Shown here: piece after piece, positions 44,970 through 55,889 of the stretch
How positions within the stretch are numbered: position 1 is the first letter of the stretch
Layout: each line of letters starts with the position of its first letter
Assembly: GCA_006503535.1 (NCBI GenBank)
Contig: QYRS01000005.1
Location: 2,604,001 to 2,668,000, forward strand
Direction of reading: 5' to 3'
Origin: Arthrinium phaeospermum
Lineage: Eukaryota; Ascomycota; Sordariomycetes; Amphisphaeriales; Apiosporaceae
Length of the DNA: 64,000 nt
Notes under the pieces: generated by a model
The model's database searches: none
What the model saw: only the letters and a program-made list of their open reading frames with translations
What the model was told of the DNA's origin: nothing
Translations under genes and position numbers: made by a program

Positions 44970-46088
44970 CTAAACCAGTTCGTACTTCGTCCCCCCAAAG
45001 ATAGGAGCCATGTGCCCCGGCATCTCCCTCTCCACGCGGACCTTGAAGCGCCACCCGGTGCAGTGCCCCGGCATCAGTATCTCCGGCCCCAGCGCCTTCA
45101 GATCCCTCAACGACTGATCCATCTTCTCCGCGCTCGCATCCGCCAGGTGGTACCCTCCCACGACACTGTACAGCGGAACCCTGCCGCCGCCCAGCCGCAC
45201 CGCGTGGCGCGAGACGTTCACGACGCCGGCGTGGCTGCACCCCGTGAAGACGACGAGCCCCTTGCCCTTGAGGCGGCACATGACGAACCGCTCGTCCATG
45301 ATCAGCTCGTCCTTCTCCCACGCCCCGCTCGTCTCGTTGAAGGTGATGCCGCCGCGGATGCCGCCCTCGTAGTCCGTCTCGCGCGGGATCGCGCCCGAGA
45401 CTAGGAACATGTCGTCCAGGACCGTGTGCGCCCCGCTCTCGCTGCGCACCACGCCGCCGGCGTCCTGCAGTTCCTGGATCGTTGGGTCCGCTTGCAGCGA
45501 GATGGGCTCTTGGGTGGAGGGGATCATGACGCCCCTGAAAGCGGGCCGGTCGGGGTGCACGTCGACGACTACCGGTGTGGTAGTGTCCGTTTTAGAGTTG
45601 GCAGCAGCGGCTTCGGAAATCATCTTGACCGCGCTGACCAGGCCGCCCGAGTGGTCCCGGTGCCAGTGCGACAGTACCACGTGCTCGATCTCCCCGACCT
45701 CGAGCCCGAGCCGCCGCGCGTTGCGCTCCCAGACCTCGCCCTCGGGCCCGGCGTCGAAGAGGAGGCTGTGGCGGGGGAGGCCGTCCTTGACGGCGGTGAT
45801 GAGCAGGGAGAGGCCGTGGGCGCCGCAGCAGAGGGTGTCCATGCGCATCTCCCTCGTCGCGCCCCCTCGGTCGCCAGCGGCAGAAGCAGCAGTAGGATGG
45901 CTGTCCAGGGGGGTGAGGGGCGCGCCCATGAAGGATTGGGGGTGGCGGACGCCGGGGTGCGGCGAGGGGGAGATTTGGTCGATTTCGTCGTTGACGATGG
46001 CTTGGATGATGAGGGAGTCGACTTCGACAAGCGCACTGACGGCGCTGTTGCTGCCAGTTTCGGCTGGGAGGGTGGTGGTGGTAGACAT
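44970..46088 (-). CDS. MBL-fold metallo-hydrolase (dihydropterin synthase-like)
   Basis: A single-exon 372-residue protein. The metallo-beta-lactamase fold is shown by HWHRDHSGGL (zinc ligands His141, His143, Asp145, His146), VVFTGCSHAGVVN (His286) and SVVGGYHLAD (His314). The upstream strand LLFDAGPEGEVWERNARRLG fits the family start. The closest known group is archaeal/bacterial 7,8-dihydropterin-6-methyl-4-(beta-D-ribofuranosyl)aminobenzene-5'-phosphate synthase-like proteins, which also occur in fungi without an established role. The substrate here is unknown. The first 80 residues are low-complexity (Thr/Ser/Pro-rich), with no clear signal peptide. Start 46088 is the first ATG of the open frame. 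GC content is higher than in the flanking spacers. Confidence 0.88.
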   Translation of the reverse strand: MSTTTTLPAETGSNSAVSALVEVDSLIIQAIVNDEIDQISPSPHPGVRHPQSFMGAPLTPLDSHPTAASAAGDRGGATREMRMDTLCCGAHGLSLLITAVKDGLPRHSLLFDAGPEGEVWERNARRLGLEVGEIEHVVLSHWHRDHSGGLVSAVKMISEAAAANSKTDTTTPVVVDVHPDRPAFRGVMIPSTQEPISLQADPTIQELQDAGGVVRSESGAHTVLDDMFLVSGAIPRETDYEGGIRGGITFNETSGAWEKDELIMDERFVMCRLKGKGLVVFTGCSHAGVVNVSRHAVRLGGGRVPLYSVVGGYHLADASAEKMDQSLRDLKALGPEILMPGHCTGWRFKVRVEREMPGHMAPIFGGTKYELV

Positions 46089-47891
46089 GGTTTACTACTG
46101 TATCTACTTAAGTTGGTTGAGATAAGAAAAAGGGGGTTTGTCAAGATAAATGCCGATTCGATATATCTGTGGTCAAAACTACCAATGTAAGGGGGCACGT
46201 TTATTATGTAGAGAATCCTGTCGATCTGCGCCTTGTAATGACGCGCGTAATATCTTGAAAACGTGATATCCCTTTTGACTGCCATGCATTCATACCAAAG
46301 CGAAGACGATCCTCCAGTGTAAGCATTGACACCGGAGCTGATGGCCATTGGTCATCCATCTGTTTAAACCCGAGAGCCCGCGGCGGATACTTAACCATTA
46401 CAGGGTTGCATTGGAATCCCGAGTACACGAGGAACGGCCATTTCGGGAGATCCTGCCACTTCTGCTTGTTCGGCTAGGCCAAATGTTGCCAATTGCGCAC
46501 AGAATCGTACGGATGGGAGACGAGTCTCGCGGGCTCTTACCTTGTCGCAACGTGCCAAGTATGGTTGATGACGAAAACTTGCCCAAAGCGAAAAAAACAA
46601 AACGAAAAACACGCTTGCCAAGAATGCTGCACTGGGAAATGTTGCTTAGAACAAGGATCGCAGCAATCGCATGATTTCCATGTCCTGCATCTGGATATGG
46701 TATGTGACGGATGTAGATGTTGAAGATGCAGTCGGGAAAACGAGTGTCTTCAGATAGCTTCGAAATGAGGCCTTTTCTCCCCGAGTAGCCTATACATTTT
46801 AATTTGGGTATGAAGCTATGTCGCCTTCAGCGAAGCCACTATGTAAAAAAGGAGAACCTTCCATCTGTGATGACAGGAGCAAGATGGTTTGGGATCGTGG
46901 TATCTGGAAGACGTCAACTCCACGACGTACATAATGGGCCGGCAGCTGCTAACGGGCCGGCGGGGAAGCTTTGTCTGCAGAGTAGCAAATGTACTGACGA
47001 CATTGACCAAGCCCGCTAACATCCATTCATGTGTTAAGCAGCACCCGGATCTCTACATCAACGCAACCTGCAATATAAAACACTGGCATAGAAGAAATAC
47101 ATTTGTCGGACTCTCTGAGTGAGGATGCGGTTGTCGGGGTTGCAGAGAGATGTCCTCTCACTGTATCGGCAGTGTCTCCGCGCGGCTCGTGCAAAACCGG
47201 AGGTATTCATGCCTCCCATCAAAAGCGGCTTCAATTACTTACACTAATCTGCAAACAGGCAACCCGCTCTAACTTCAAGACTTTTGCCAGGTAAGGCGGT
47301 CCTTCCTGTCGAACGAAGCTGACATGGGCTGAGGCTGACCCGATAAAAAGGTCGGAAATGAACAAAAACATTCAGATTGACAAGAGAGACTTCGCGGCCA
47401 TAGAGTTCTTGCTGCGCAAAGGCCGTCGTCAATTGGAAGTGTACTCTGCTCCCGGCATCACAGATATCCACAGATCGTCTTGATCTTTGATTAGTGTAGA
47501 GCGTGGGAGCAAACAGTCATATCATTCGCCAGTTCTCAACGTGCAACCCGCGCGGTAAGGACCGTGGGGAGGTTTCCCACGGAAGCTACGGTCTCACACA
47601 GCTGATACGGTTCGTTCCGCCGAGGGAATCCACCACCACCACAAGAAGTCAGGCAATAGATGGGAAGGCACGAGCTTGGAAGAGTTGGACGCGTGCCAAC
47701 AACACATCCGTCCATCTCCATTGATCGAAATACACAACAATAATCCGAATACCACACATCTCGCTCTGAGTAGCTATCTTTCTGTCTTACTTGCAGCTAA
47801 TACAACTTCAATCATCTATCTCAGTTTTGGTCTCCTGGTTCTCCTTCTACTCTTTGACTAACGATCGATGCCTCAACTTGACCTACCCTAG
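46089..47891. other. Divergent promoter region, MBL hydrolase / disordered protein (1.8 kb)
   Basis: A long divergent spacer. It should include the 5' end of the following gene, whose frame has a stop at 47889-47891. A branch-like TTGACTAAC at about 47854-47862, followed by CCCTAG at 47886-47891, fits the end of an intron. A small open frame at 46348-46674 shows no domain. Confidence 0.5.
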
Positions 47892-50135
47892 AAGGGAGGC
47901 CCTCATCGTCTACCGAGGGTGAATCTTCCCCGCTCCTCGGACTTCAGCGACAGCCACCCACACAAGGCCGCTGTTGAAGTCACCCGCGCCCCGCTGTCTG
48001 GAGAGCTCACCAGAGTACGCCGGCCGCATCGTCGCGTCAGCCGTCGAAAATGCGGCTTGCGTATTTGCAGACGAAGCCCTAGACGCCAAGTGAGCAAGCC
48101 AATCAAGCGACCCGTAGAGAAGCGGGATCGTCGCTCTTTGAAGCAACTATCGGATTTCCTGGAAGACTATGAAGGGAATCCGTACTGGGGCACACTGCCG
48201 ATTCCTGACAGCTCCCGGTCAAAAGCCAAGTCGACAGATGTGTTCGGCAGTCGAACAAACAACGTGCCAGTGGAACTGCTAGGGCGTGACGGCATCTATC
48301 CGGAGAACCATCGAGACAGAAACCGGGAAAAGCGGTTTGGCATCTCGGACCCAGCAACCTGGGACGCCATCCACCGCACGCTTGCTCAGCAAAGACGGCT
48401 TTCATCCATGATGCCATCTGCCCAGTTGGCCGAGGACATGCTTGATTCATCCAGTATACCGTCTCGTACATCTAGCCAGCGCAAGGCTCTGAGGCACTTC
48501 ACCAAGGAGCTGGAGAAGTACGCCAAAGCAGCTGGCGCGGCAGGCAAGCTTCCGGTCATCACGCCAACCGAGTCCGACTCCAAACCATCAATCCACACCG
48601 TCAAACCTCTGCTCCCCTATCGAAGCGAGTTCCAGGCTGCCGGGCTCGCCGTAACCTCCGAGGAGCAGAAGGGAAAGGTCACCGCTGAGGCTACGGGTAA
48701 ACCTCCAGGCCCCCACTGGATGGATGGCAAGAAGCGTCGGAACTCGCTCCCTCTCGCGGCTGAGTTAGATGGCCATCATGACCACAGAAGTACGTCATCT
48801 GTCTACAGCAACGACACGTACATCCGCTTCACACCGGAAGATGGCCTCTCGACGGCTATGTTGGAGATGGCGCAAGATAAGAAGGAGCAGACAGGTCTAA
48901 AAAGACCGCTTCCATGGCTCAGGGAGAAAGGCGCGGAAGGGAAAGAGCCAGAGCCTGGACCAAACTCGCCCAACAGAACCAAGATCATTTCCAATGGCAA
49001 AATCCAGGTCAACTTAGAACAAACAACTATACCCAACAAAAACCCTTTCAGCCGCCAGCAACACCCACCCACTACTGATCGCGATGTCGCGCAATTGCCC
49101 TTTATAAAAAAGGAGCCACCAACCCCTCCTCAAGATCCCGACCGACGAGACTCGAAACCGGAAACTGTCAAGTCGGGCAGTCTTAGCCTGCAGGGAAAGC
49201 CAGCGAAGCCAGTGGGAAAACGTCCGCCCGGCATGACCATGAGGCGAGAAGATGCTTTAGCTTCGATTCCCCGAGTACTGGCGGAAGATATTTCGCCGCG
49301 CAGGGACCGCCCCTATCAGACGGCCGTGGAAGTAGAGCATAACAGTCCCCGTCGCCAAGGGTTGAGAAAACGAGCGATTAGTCCACAGAAGTCGGCACCG
49401 GAGCTTCCACGCACATGGAAACACACTGTCAGCACCACTTCGTCTTTAGAGCGCGCGCTGGATGCTGTCTCTCGCAACGCTGCGAAAAGGGAGGACGAGA
49501 ACCATCGCCTTTGGCCACGTCCCGAACAGCCTGACTCTGGCTTCGACCGGCCATCTCCCAACATACCGAAAGATCAACAAGCTGAACGTGTCACTGCTAG
49601 CCCTCGTCATCAGAAGGTCCGTCCGTTGCTAACTATACCAAGTAATGAGAATTGCCGCGACCCGCAAGCCATGGCCTCTCAACTATCTTCGAAGCGGCCG
49701 CCCGTCGCATTAGCAGGGCAACGTTTGTCAAAAATTAAGACTTCAAAGAAGCCAGATGAACCCTCACCACAAGAAAACCAAGCTAAACCCCATATCAATC
49801 CAGAGCCAAAGAGGAGTGCGGTCGAAGAGGCCCTGAGCGACTTGGATGTGTTCTTCGATTACGACGACAGCGACATCAAGGATCAAGATGTACTCAAAGG
49901 CCTTCAGATAGCGGTTCAAGCAGCGGCTGACGGGTCGTTCGATGCACTGGTCCGCCAGAAGACAGGGTTGAGGATCAGACGTTTCCTCGCAGACCTGACT
50001 TCTGTCGACGCATTGGAAAACAGCAAGATTACGGAGGAGCAGCCTGCAAGACAGAAACGCGCCGAGGAACGGCGCCTAGGTCGGGTGAATGACAGAGTAA
50101 AGGGAGGGAAGCGCAATGCCGAGACGCAGCGCTGA
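47892..50135 (+). CDS. Large disordered fungal protein, function unknown (5' exon not resolved)
   Basis: The frame is open from 47892 to the stop at 50133-50135 (about 747 codons), but no ATG lies in its first 160 codons. A preceding TAG at 47889-47891, with GACTAAC and CCCTAG just before it, suggests that the true start is in an upstream exon spliced to 47892. A short candidate ATG frame near 47660 could supply it, but I cannot prove the donor. The protein is rich in Pro, Arg, Ser, Lys and Asp, largely disordered, with scattered basic and acidic blocks. Near the C-terminus an ordered segment appears (EEALSDLDVFFDYDDSDIKD, then FDALVRQKTGLRIRRFLADL). No family is recognised. Confidence 0.6.
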   Translation, partial: KGGPHRLPRVNLPRSSDFSDSHPHKAAVEVTRAPLSGELTRVRRPHRRVSRRKCGLRICRRSPRRQVSKPIKRPVEKRDRRSLKQLSDFLEDYEGNPYWGTLPIPDSSRSKAKSTDVFGSRTNNVPVELLGRDGIYPENHRDRNREKRFGISDPATWDAIHRTLAQQRRLSSMMPSAQLAEDMLDSSSIPSRTSSQRKALRHFTKELEKYAKAAGAAGKLPVITPTESDSKPSIHTVKPLLPYRSEFQAAGLAVTSEEQKGKVTAEATGKPPGPHWMDGKKRRNSLPLAAELDGHHDHRSTSSVYSNDTYIRFTPEDGLSTAMLEMAQDKKEQTGLKRPLPWLREKGAEGKEPEPGPNSPNRTKIISNGKIQVNLEQTTIPNKNPFSRQQHPPTTDRDVAQLPFIKKEPPTPPQDPDRRDSKPETVKSGSLSLQGKPAKPVGKRPPGMTMRREDALASIPRVLAEDISPRRDRPYQTAVEVEHNSPRRQGLRKRAISPQKSAPELPRTWKHTVSTTSSLERALDAVSRNAAKREDENHRLWPRPEQPDSGFDRPSPNIPKDQQAERVTASPRHQKVRPLLTIPSNENCRDPQAMASQLSSKRPPVALAGQRLSKIKTSKKPDEPSPQENQAKPHINPEPKRSAVEEALSDLDVFFDYDDSDIKDQDVLKGLQIAVQAAADGSFDALVRQKTGLRIRRFLADLTSVDALENSKITEEQPARQKRAEERRLGRVNDRVKGGKRNAETQR

Positions 50136-50703
50136 TGAGAACAGCCAGTCAGCTAGTAAAGAGTCTATGCTGCATGAGTATTGTCTTGGACATAGTGGTT
50201 AGGAGTCGTGTAACTATCAACTAGTATTGTTTTCCTGGAATGCTACACTCGTTTTCATCATAATTTGGTGGCTATTCGCACATACAAGGATCTAGTTCGG
50301 CCATTGCGGGACAGTACAACATGGATGCGACGCTTCACCGTGGCATCATAGTTGTATCTTTCAAAGATGCTGACATCGTCTAATACTCGACCATTGCATG
50401 GATGGCTACGAGCATTTTCGCTGTCCAGCCAAGCTCAATTCTCAGCTGACGGGGTGTGCAGTGCAGGATTACGGGGGGTGCGTGTAATACCTCCAGTCAC
50501 CCATGCTTACGAATCGACCAATCCCTCTCCCCACTACTCGTCTACTCACTATGATTACCTAGTTGCTGTGCCGGACAGCAAAGCTGCTGTATCCTCCTTT
50601 GCATTTTCACAATTCTTATAGAATGACCATTGTCGTTCAAAAACGAATCCATCCCAACCCAGTTCCCAAGAAATAGCGGCAAATCGGTACATGTAAGGAC
50701 AAA
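50136..50703. other. Intergenic, promoter of the Zn2Cys6 gene
   Basis: 568 bp between two co-directional genes. No recognisable element beyond the presumed promoter. Confidence 0.55.
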
Positions 50704-52293
50704 ATGTCGTCCGCAAATGCTGGGATGGAGCAATTCAGTTCGGCTCCGAAGCATCGGGCCTGCGACGAATGCCGTAAGTCGCCTCCCTCTCCAGCCAGTG
50801 GGTCTCTCGGGAAGAACCACCCTACTGACCAGATGGATGATTTCATATCGTACAACAGGCTCGCGCAAACTGGCATGCTCGAAAGAAGCCGACGGGTGCG
50901 CCCGGTGCAAGCGCGAGGGCATCGTCTGCCATTACTCGCCCCAGAAACAGATGGGCCGACCCCGGAAACGACCCCGCGAGGAACAGGCCACTAACGAGCA
51001 TGCGGCCTCCGCCGGTCCCACTACTACTATCACTGCTACGGAGGAGGAGTCCCCGAACAAGAACCCCATGCTCAGCGTGCCGCCCGACACCGAGGACCCG
51101 GGCCTCGCCTTCCTGAGCTTCCTGAGCGGTGGGGATACCGTGTTTGATGCGTCGCTGCCCTCGGGACTCCTCGACGACATGACGCTGCTGCCACCCCACG
51201 AAGAATTCAACAACATCGGCAGCAGTCACGATAATGACAATAGTTACAATACCAAGGGAGGGCCGGAGCTGGGCCAGTTTGGATACATGGACATGAACTT
51301 TGGCCAGGTCAACTTTGGCGACGCCGCGGGCGTCGAGCAGGCCCCATCCCTGTCGTCGTCCAATCTCGACCCTGCGCTGATCAACATGGCCGACACCCCG
51401 CCGGGCAGCGTGCCGAACATGTCCTCGGGCTCGTCGGCATCCGCCGAGAGCACCAGCGGCGATAACAACCACCACTCGCCGCCAATGGCGAATGGGAATC
51501 CCAATCCCAACTCGGTCGCGTGCGCCTGCACGGCGAACCTGTACCTGGCGCTGGACTCGATGCAGCGGCTGTCCAACAGCGTGACCGAGGGGATCCGGCA
51601 GGCGCGCGTGGCGGCCAAGACGGCGTACCAAGTGGTCAACTGCCCGGTGTGCAACGGCGCGCACGAGCACCTCTTGAAATCGGAGGCGGCGCTGGCCGAG
51701 TCCATGTCGCACAGCTCGCCGCGGGCGATGCAGAACTTCCAGAACCTGATGCTGCTGGGGACGCTGATCCCGAGCATCGCGCACGCGTACGAGCGGATCC
51801 TGGTGCTGGTGGATAAAGAGGCGGCCCGCGCGCAGGCGGAGCGGCGCGAGATCCCCTTCCGCATGGAGGGCTACGGCGGGCTCTGGGGACCCCTGGCCGA
51901 GGACGACTGCTGCGGGGCCCGGACCATGCTGGAGCACCGGCTGATGGAGCCGACTATCTGGCGGCTGACGGTGCGGGCGCTGCTGCGGGTCGACGTGTAC
52001 GGCATCGCGGAGCCCTGCGACGTCCCGACGACGACGACGCCGATGCCGCGGGATTCTATTAATGGCGTCGAAACAGGAGGGGCCGAGATGTGCCACCTCG
52101 GCCTCAAGGACCTCGTGATCCAGATGGAGGAGCGGTCGCGGGCGCGGCATGCGGTCATGGATCCCCTGGTGCAGGCGGGCCGGTGCGCTAACTACAGCGC
52201 CGTGCTGCGGCTGCACAAGGAGGGGAGACGCCGACGTGTCAGCGGATTATTGCGTTGGCGCGGCAGGCTATTGATAATTTGGTCATTGCCTGA
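50704..52293 (+). CDS. AflR-like Zn2Cys6 transcription factor with an apparent 3' frameshift
   Basis: Exon 1 (50704-50773) and an 85-nt intron (50774-50858; donor GTAAGT, acceptor ACAG) join in phase 1 to the main exon. The DNA-binding cluster is split by the intron: CDEC, then RSRKLACSKEADGCARCKRE, then IVC. This has the spacing C-x2-C-x6-C-x6-C-x2-C-x6-C, followed by a basic stretch (GRPRKRPREE). The C-terminal half resembles the AflR-type regulatory domain, with CACTANLYLALDSMQRL, VNCPVCNGAHEHLLKSE and MLLGTLIPSIAHAYERIL. Reading past HKEG the frame leaves the gene and runs antisense into the next one. After a single-base slip at the G run 52222-52225 the sequence instead reads TPTCQRIIALARQAIDNLVI and stops at 52293. 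I take this as the natural end of a roughly 500-residue protein. No biosynthetic cluster is nearby, so its targets are unknown. Confidence 0.8.
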
Positions 52294-52378
52294 GGGTGTG
52301 TCTGATTATGGGGACGTTTCTATGCGTATCATGGTATCTACGTACATGGTCAAAAAAGAAGAAATGTGTAAACTAGTT

Positions 52379-54363
52379 TTATACATGGATGCTCTCCAGC
52401 GCCGCCACGACGCCCTCCATCAGCAGTCCGGCCTCGTCGCCGCCGATGTCGTCCGGGGCCGTGAGGCAGCGCTCGACGACCTCGCGGTAGACGCGGCCGG
52501 TCCGGTTGCCGAGCCCGGGCACGAGGACGGGCAGGACGACGCGGTCGCGCCAGCGCTCGGCCGTGTAGTGCGGCTTGTAGTAGGTCTGCAGCGGCTTCCA
52601 GAGCCCGATCTCGAGCAGGACGAGCCCGAGGCTGTAGATATCGTAGCTCTTGCAGTAGGGCCGGCGCGCCGACAGGCCGCTGAGGGAGCTCGGGTGCCGG
52701 TGCAGGTCGGCGAGGATGGAGGGGCCGGGGCTCTTGGTGGTGGCGACGGACATGTCGATGTCGAGGTCGGGCCGGGCGGCGTCGAAGCCGACGAGGTACG
52801 GGGTCGAGATGTCGGGGACCGTGGCGGCAGCGGCGGTGGGCTGCGTGGCGGCCGTGGTGGCGGGCGAGGGGAAGAAGAGGATATTGTGGGCGCAGAGCGA
52901 CTTGTGCAGCCAGTCGAGCGCGTGCAGCGACCAGAGGGCCACGGCTAGGGTCCGGGCCAGGCGCACGCGCGCGTCCAGGTCGGGCGTCTTGAGGTCGTGG
53001 CCGGCGATGAGGGCGTGCAGGGTCGCGTGCGTGGGCTGCGGCGCCTTGTAGACGAGGCCGTACCGGTGTTTGGTGGCGTCGTCGGTGTAGCCCAGGCAGT
53101 CGATGGTGTGCAGGTCCGGGTGCCGCAGGGTGGCCGAGTTCATCATGCGGGCCAGCTGGTCGAGGCGGCGGAGGTGGACGAACTTTTCGTCGAGGTCTTG
53201 GGGTCGTAGTCGACCCACTCGATCACCACGGTCTCGGATTTGTCGCTGTTGTCGTTTGGGTGGTGGAGGCCCTCGCTCCGCTTGGGGTCGCGGTCCGAGA
53301 CGGTCAGGGCCGGGCGGGCGACGCGGAAGGCGAAGGTGGGCCGGAAGCGGGCCGGGCCGTGCGGCTCGTTGTCGAGGTTGATGCGCAGGCGCTTGAGGCC
53401 GGCCGAGGCGTGGAGGCGCGGGTAGACGGCGTCGCTGGCGTGCTCGAGCAGGCGGAGCTGGTCGACGTCGCGGCGGGCCGACTGCAGCAGCTCGGCGACC
53501 CAGGTGCGCTGGAGGGCGGGGATGCGGGAGGCGGGGAAGAGCTGCTCGAGGCCGTCGTTGTAGTCTGGGGTGAGGTCTCGTGTCAGTGTTTGGGGTGGGT
53601 GGGGGCTGAAAGGGGGAAAGGGGTTACTGGGTAGTCACCTTTTAGATCTTTAAGCAGGGAGGTGAACTTGTCTTTATCTGTTGCGATTTAAAAAAAGGTA
53701 TCTCAGTATACTGCTCTCTCTTATTCTTGTTGTCTTACATGCGTGCATGCGGAATACATCGTAAAGCACCGGGTTTGGGAATTGCGCGTGGGACTTACCG
53801 CCTACCACCCATCTTGCGCGTATCGAGAACTCCTTTCGCCAGCTCCATTCGCCGCCGTTGCTTCCTTCCTTTTTGCCAGACTCGCTTGGCCGCTTGACCA
53901 GCGCCTCCTTGCCTGCCGCCGCGGCCCCCTTTTTACTGCCGCCATTACTACCGACCCCCTTCTCGTCCTCGTCCACGAGCCCGTACCGCTCCCGCAACCG
54001 CTGCCCGTCCGTGATGGTGCGGTGCAGCTCGCTCAGGATCTGCACGGCGAGGGACCGCATCATGACGCCCGCCTGGCCCTCTCCTCCCCCCAAGGGACCC
54101 GGACCTGTCGTCGTTACTTTCGGGGCAGTGTCGCCGCCGTAGGCGTCCAGGAGGTGCGCCTCGAGCTTGCCCTCGGTGACGCCCCAGGCCCGGCCCCAGA
54201 CCACGAGCCGCATCTCCTCGATGCGCAGCTTGCAGGCGAGGCCGCGCGACTGCTCGGCGAACTCGGCGGCGGTCGTGAAGTGGCCGTAGGCCTTGACGCA
54301 GCCGTCGAAGATTTGGCCGAGGACGCCGACGACGGCTAGGGCTGTGCCTACTGCTTCGGCCAT
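52379..54363 (-). CDS. HeLo domain - pseudokinase protein (MLKL-like layout), with an apparent frameshift
   Basis: Minus-strand exons are 54363-53799, 53677-53639 and 53564-52379. Introns are 121 and 74 nt with closing phases. A one-base slip at the G run 53200-53203 (plus strand) is needed to join the last exon's two halves, giving about 596 residues. The N-terminal 190 residues begin MAEAVGTALAVVGVLGQIFD and include LRIEEMRLVVWGRAWG. This is a HeLo domain, the membrane-active fold of fungal HET-S that is related to the MLKL four-helix bundle. The C-terminal half has a protein-kinase shape, but the catalytic residues are gone. HRD is replaced by HKS (WLHKSLCAHNILFF, about residue 422), DFG is replaced by GFD, and the beta-3 Lys is missing (VVIEWVDYD). 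A conserved SYDIYSLGLVLLEIGLW follows. The role as a cell-death executor or regulator is inferred from the layout only. Confidence 0.8.
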
Positions 54364-55889
54364 GGATGATGGCTTTGGCTTTCACGGTGGTGGGAGGAGG
54401 GTATGTAAGTGGTGGGTGTGGGGGCGGGGCTGGGAAGGGAAAAGGAGGAGTAGAGTGGTTGGATCAACAGACAGGTAGGTTAATGGGTTCGTGTTCGTAT
54501 CGCAGACATAGGTAGGTAGTGATTGTTACTGTATCTGATTATGTGGAAATGTTTGGTGGCGGAAACACAGAAAAACAGCAAGACCGAATATACATACAAC
54601 GTAAGCGCCGAGAATTATGGCGATCGCCGGGGGCACTGCATGCAGCATTACGGAGCCAGCAATTCATTTCACAGTGGATCGATCGGGAGGCGGTGCGGTG
54701 TGGGGAGTGAGAGGGCCAGTGGATTATGGCACCAATTATAGCCTGTGCCTGCAGGACCGGTGGCAGCTGGCGCTGAGCAGGGGCTACGGGAAAAGGGGCC
54801 GGCTAGTTCACTTAGTTCGGCATCTTGATAAATCAGGTACGTATACTAAGCTTGTATTTACTAGACTGATTTGTCTAATCATTGCTTGGCAGGACGATTG
54901 TATTGTCTGTACGGAGTACATGGGGTGTAATTCTTGACTTTGACGGACGGGTGACTGTTGATGGGCAAAATAGGGGCTCGTCCTGCAATGAACAACACAA
55001 GAACGGAACCTTCAGGATATGATCTTTCATATAGTCTTTTCGCGACTGAAAAACGCCAACGTTATCCAAATATGGAATCTCGAATGATTGGGTATGGCGA
55101 GTGTGACGAATTTATGTTCAGAGTCCCGATGGTGATGTGGCTAACCACTACTGCGTTCAGCGTTCATCTGTCAGCCCAGGACATCGCGACAATAGCTACG
55201 TTTTCATTCCAACTGGGCCAATCGATTACTATCATGTTTCGTAAAGAAGGCCGCTTTACCTAGGTTGATCCCGAACATGTTCTGTCCTAGATAGGGTCTG
55301 CTCTCGCAAGCGCATTGGAGGTTCAAGTTAGGTTTGATTTAAACAGCATTGTCATAAGGGATTATCACTTCATATTGCCCAAGATTCGTTCCTGCAAGTT
55401 CGATCCGATTCCTTAGCTGCGGCATTCTCGCCATTTAGGAATCTTTGAGCTTGTGATACGTGCTGCATGCCAGTCCTAAACCCTTGATCCTTTCCTAACC
55501 ACTACGCGAGGAACACAAGTAACTCCCGACACACGACGCTGTGTTGGAGATTCTGGGGTTGGGGAAACGACCACTCTACCAACGAGACATCGCGAAGTAC
55601 GAACTCGTGCCGCCTTACCCAGGACTGCCGCTGATTGCTTACCTGCTAGAATTAGTCTACTGCGTGCCGCAACTACATGCCTCGTTCCATGCTGGTGCTT
55701 CCAACATCGAGTTTGCCAATTGGAAGTCGTCGTTGGATATGTTGGATTGTATATCGCCAACGGCTCCTGCAAGCTGGCTATAAATTCAAACGATATGGCG
55801 CCGCCTGGAAAGCAACTGTTTTACATTATCATCTCCAAGTCACTTCTTTCAACAGAGTCTCCAGAGAACCAAAAGCGCGCATCCCAACC
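54364..55889. other. Divergent promoter region, HeLo-kinase gene / array gene A
   Basis: 1.5 kb, including a TATA-like CTATAAAT at 55778-55785, 105 bp upstream of the first array gene. The middle (54890-55460) is AT-rich with no gene or repeat recognised. Confidence 0.5.
55778..55785 (+). promoter_or_regulatory. TATA-like element, array gene A
   Basis: CTATAAAT lies 105 bp upstream of the gene A start codon, in a position similar to the TATA-like elements of genes B and C. Confidence 0.5.

Noticed and set aside
46348..46674. 108-codon plus-strand frame
   Set aside because: In a divergent promoter region, basic low-information sequence, no recognisable feature.
50843..52216. 457-codon antisense frame
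   Set aside because: Opposite strand of the GC-rich Zn2Cys6 gene; His/Arg/Val-rich without any domain.
52294..52948. Long continuation of the Zn2Cys6 frame beyond 52293
   Set aside because: It reads antisense through the HeLo-pseudokinase gene; the alternate frame after a one-base slip gives a natural end at 52293.
50704..54363. Possible biosynthetic cluster around the AflR-like regulator
   Set aside because: No polyketide synthase, NRPS, terpene cyclase, P450 or transporter is visible within reach; neighbours are a HeLo-pseudokinase gene and an unknown family.
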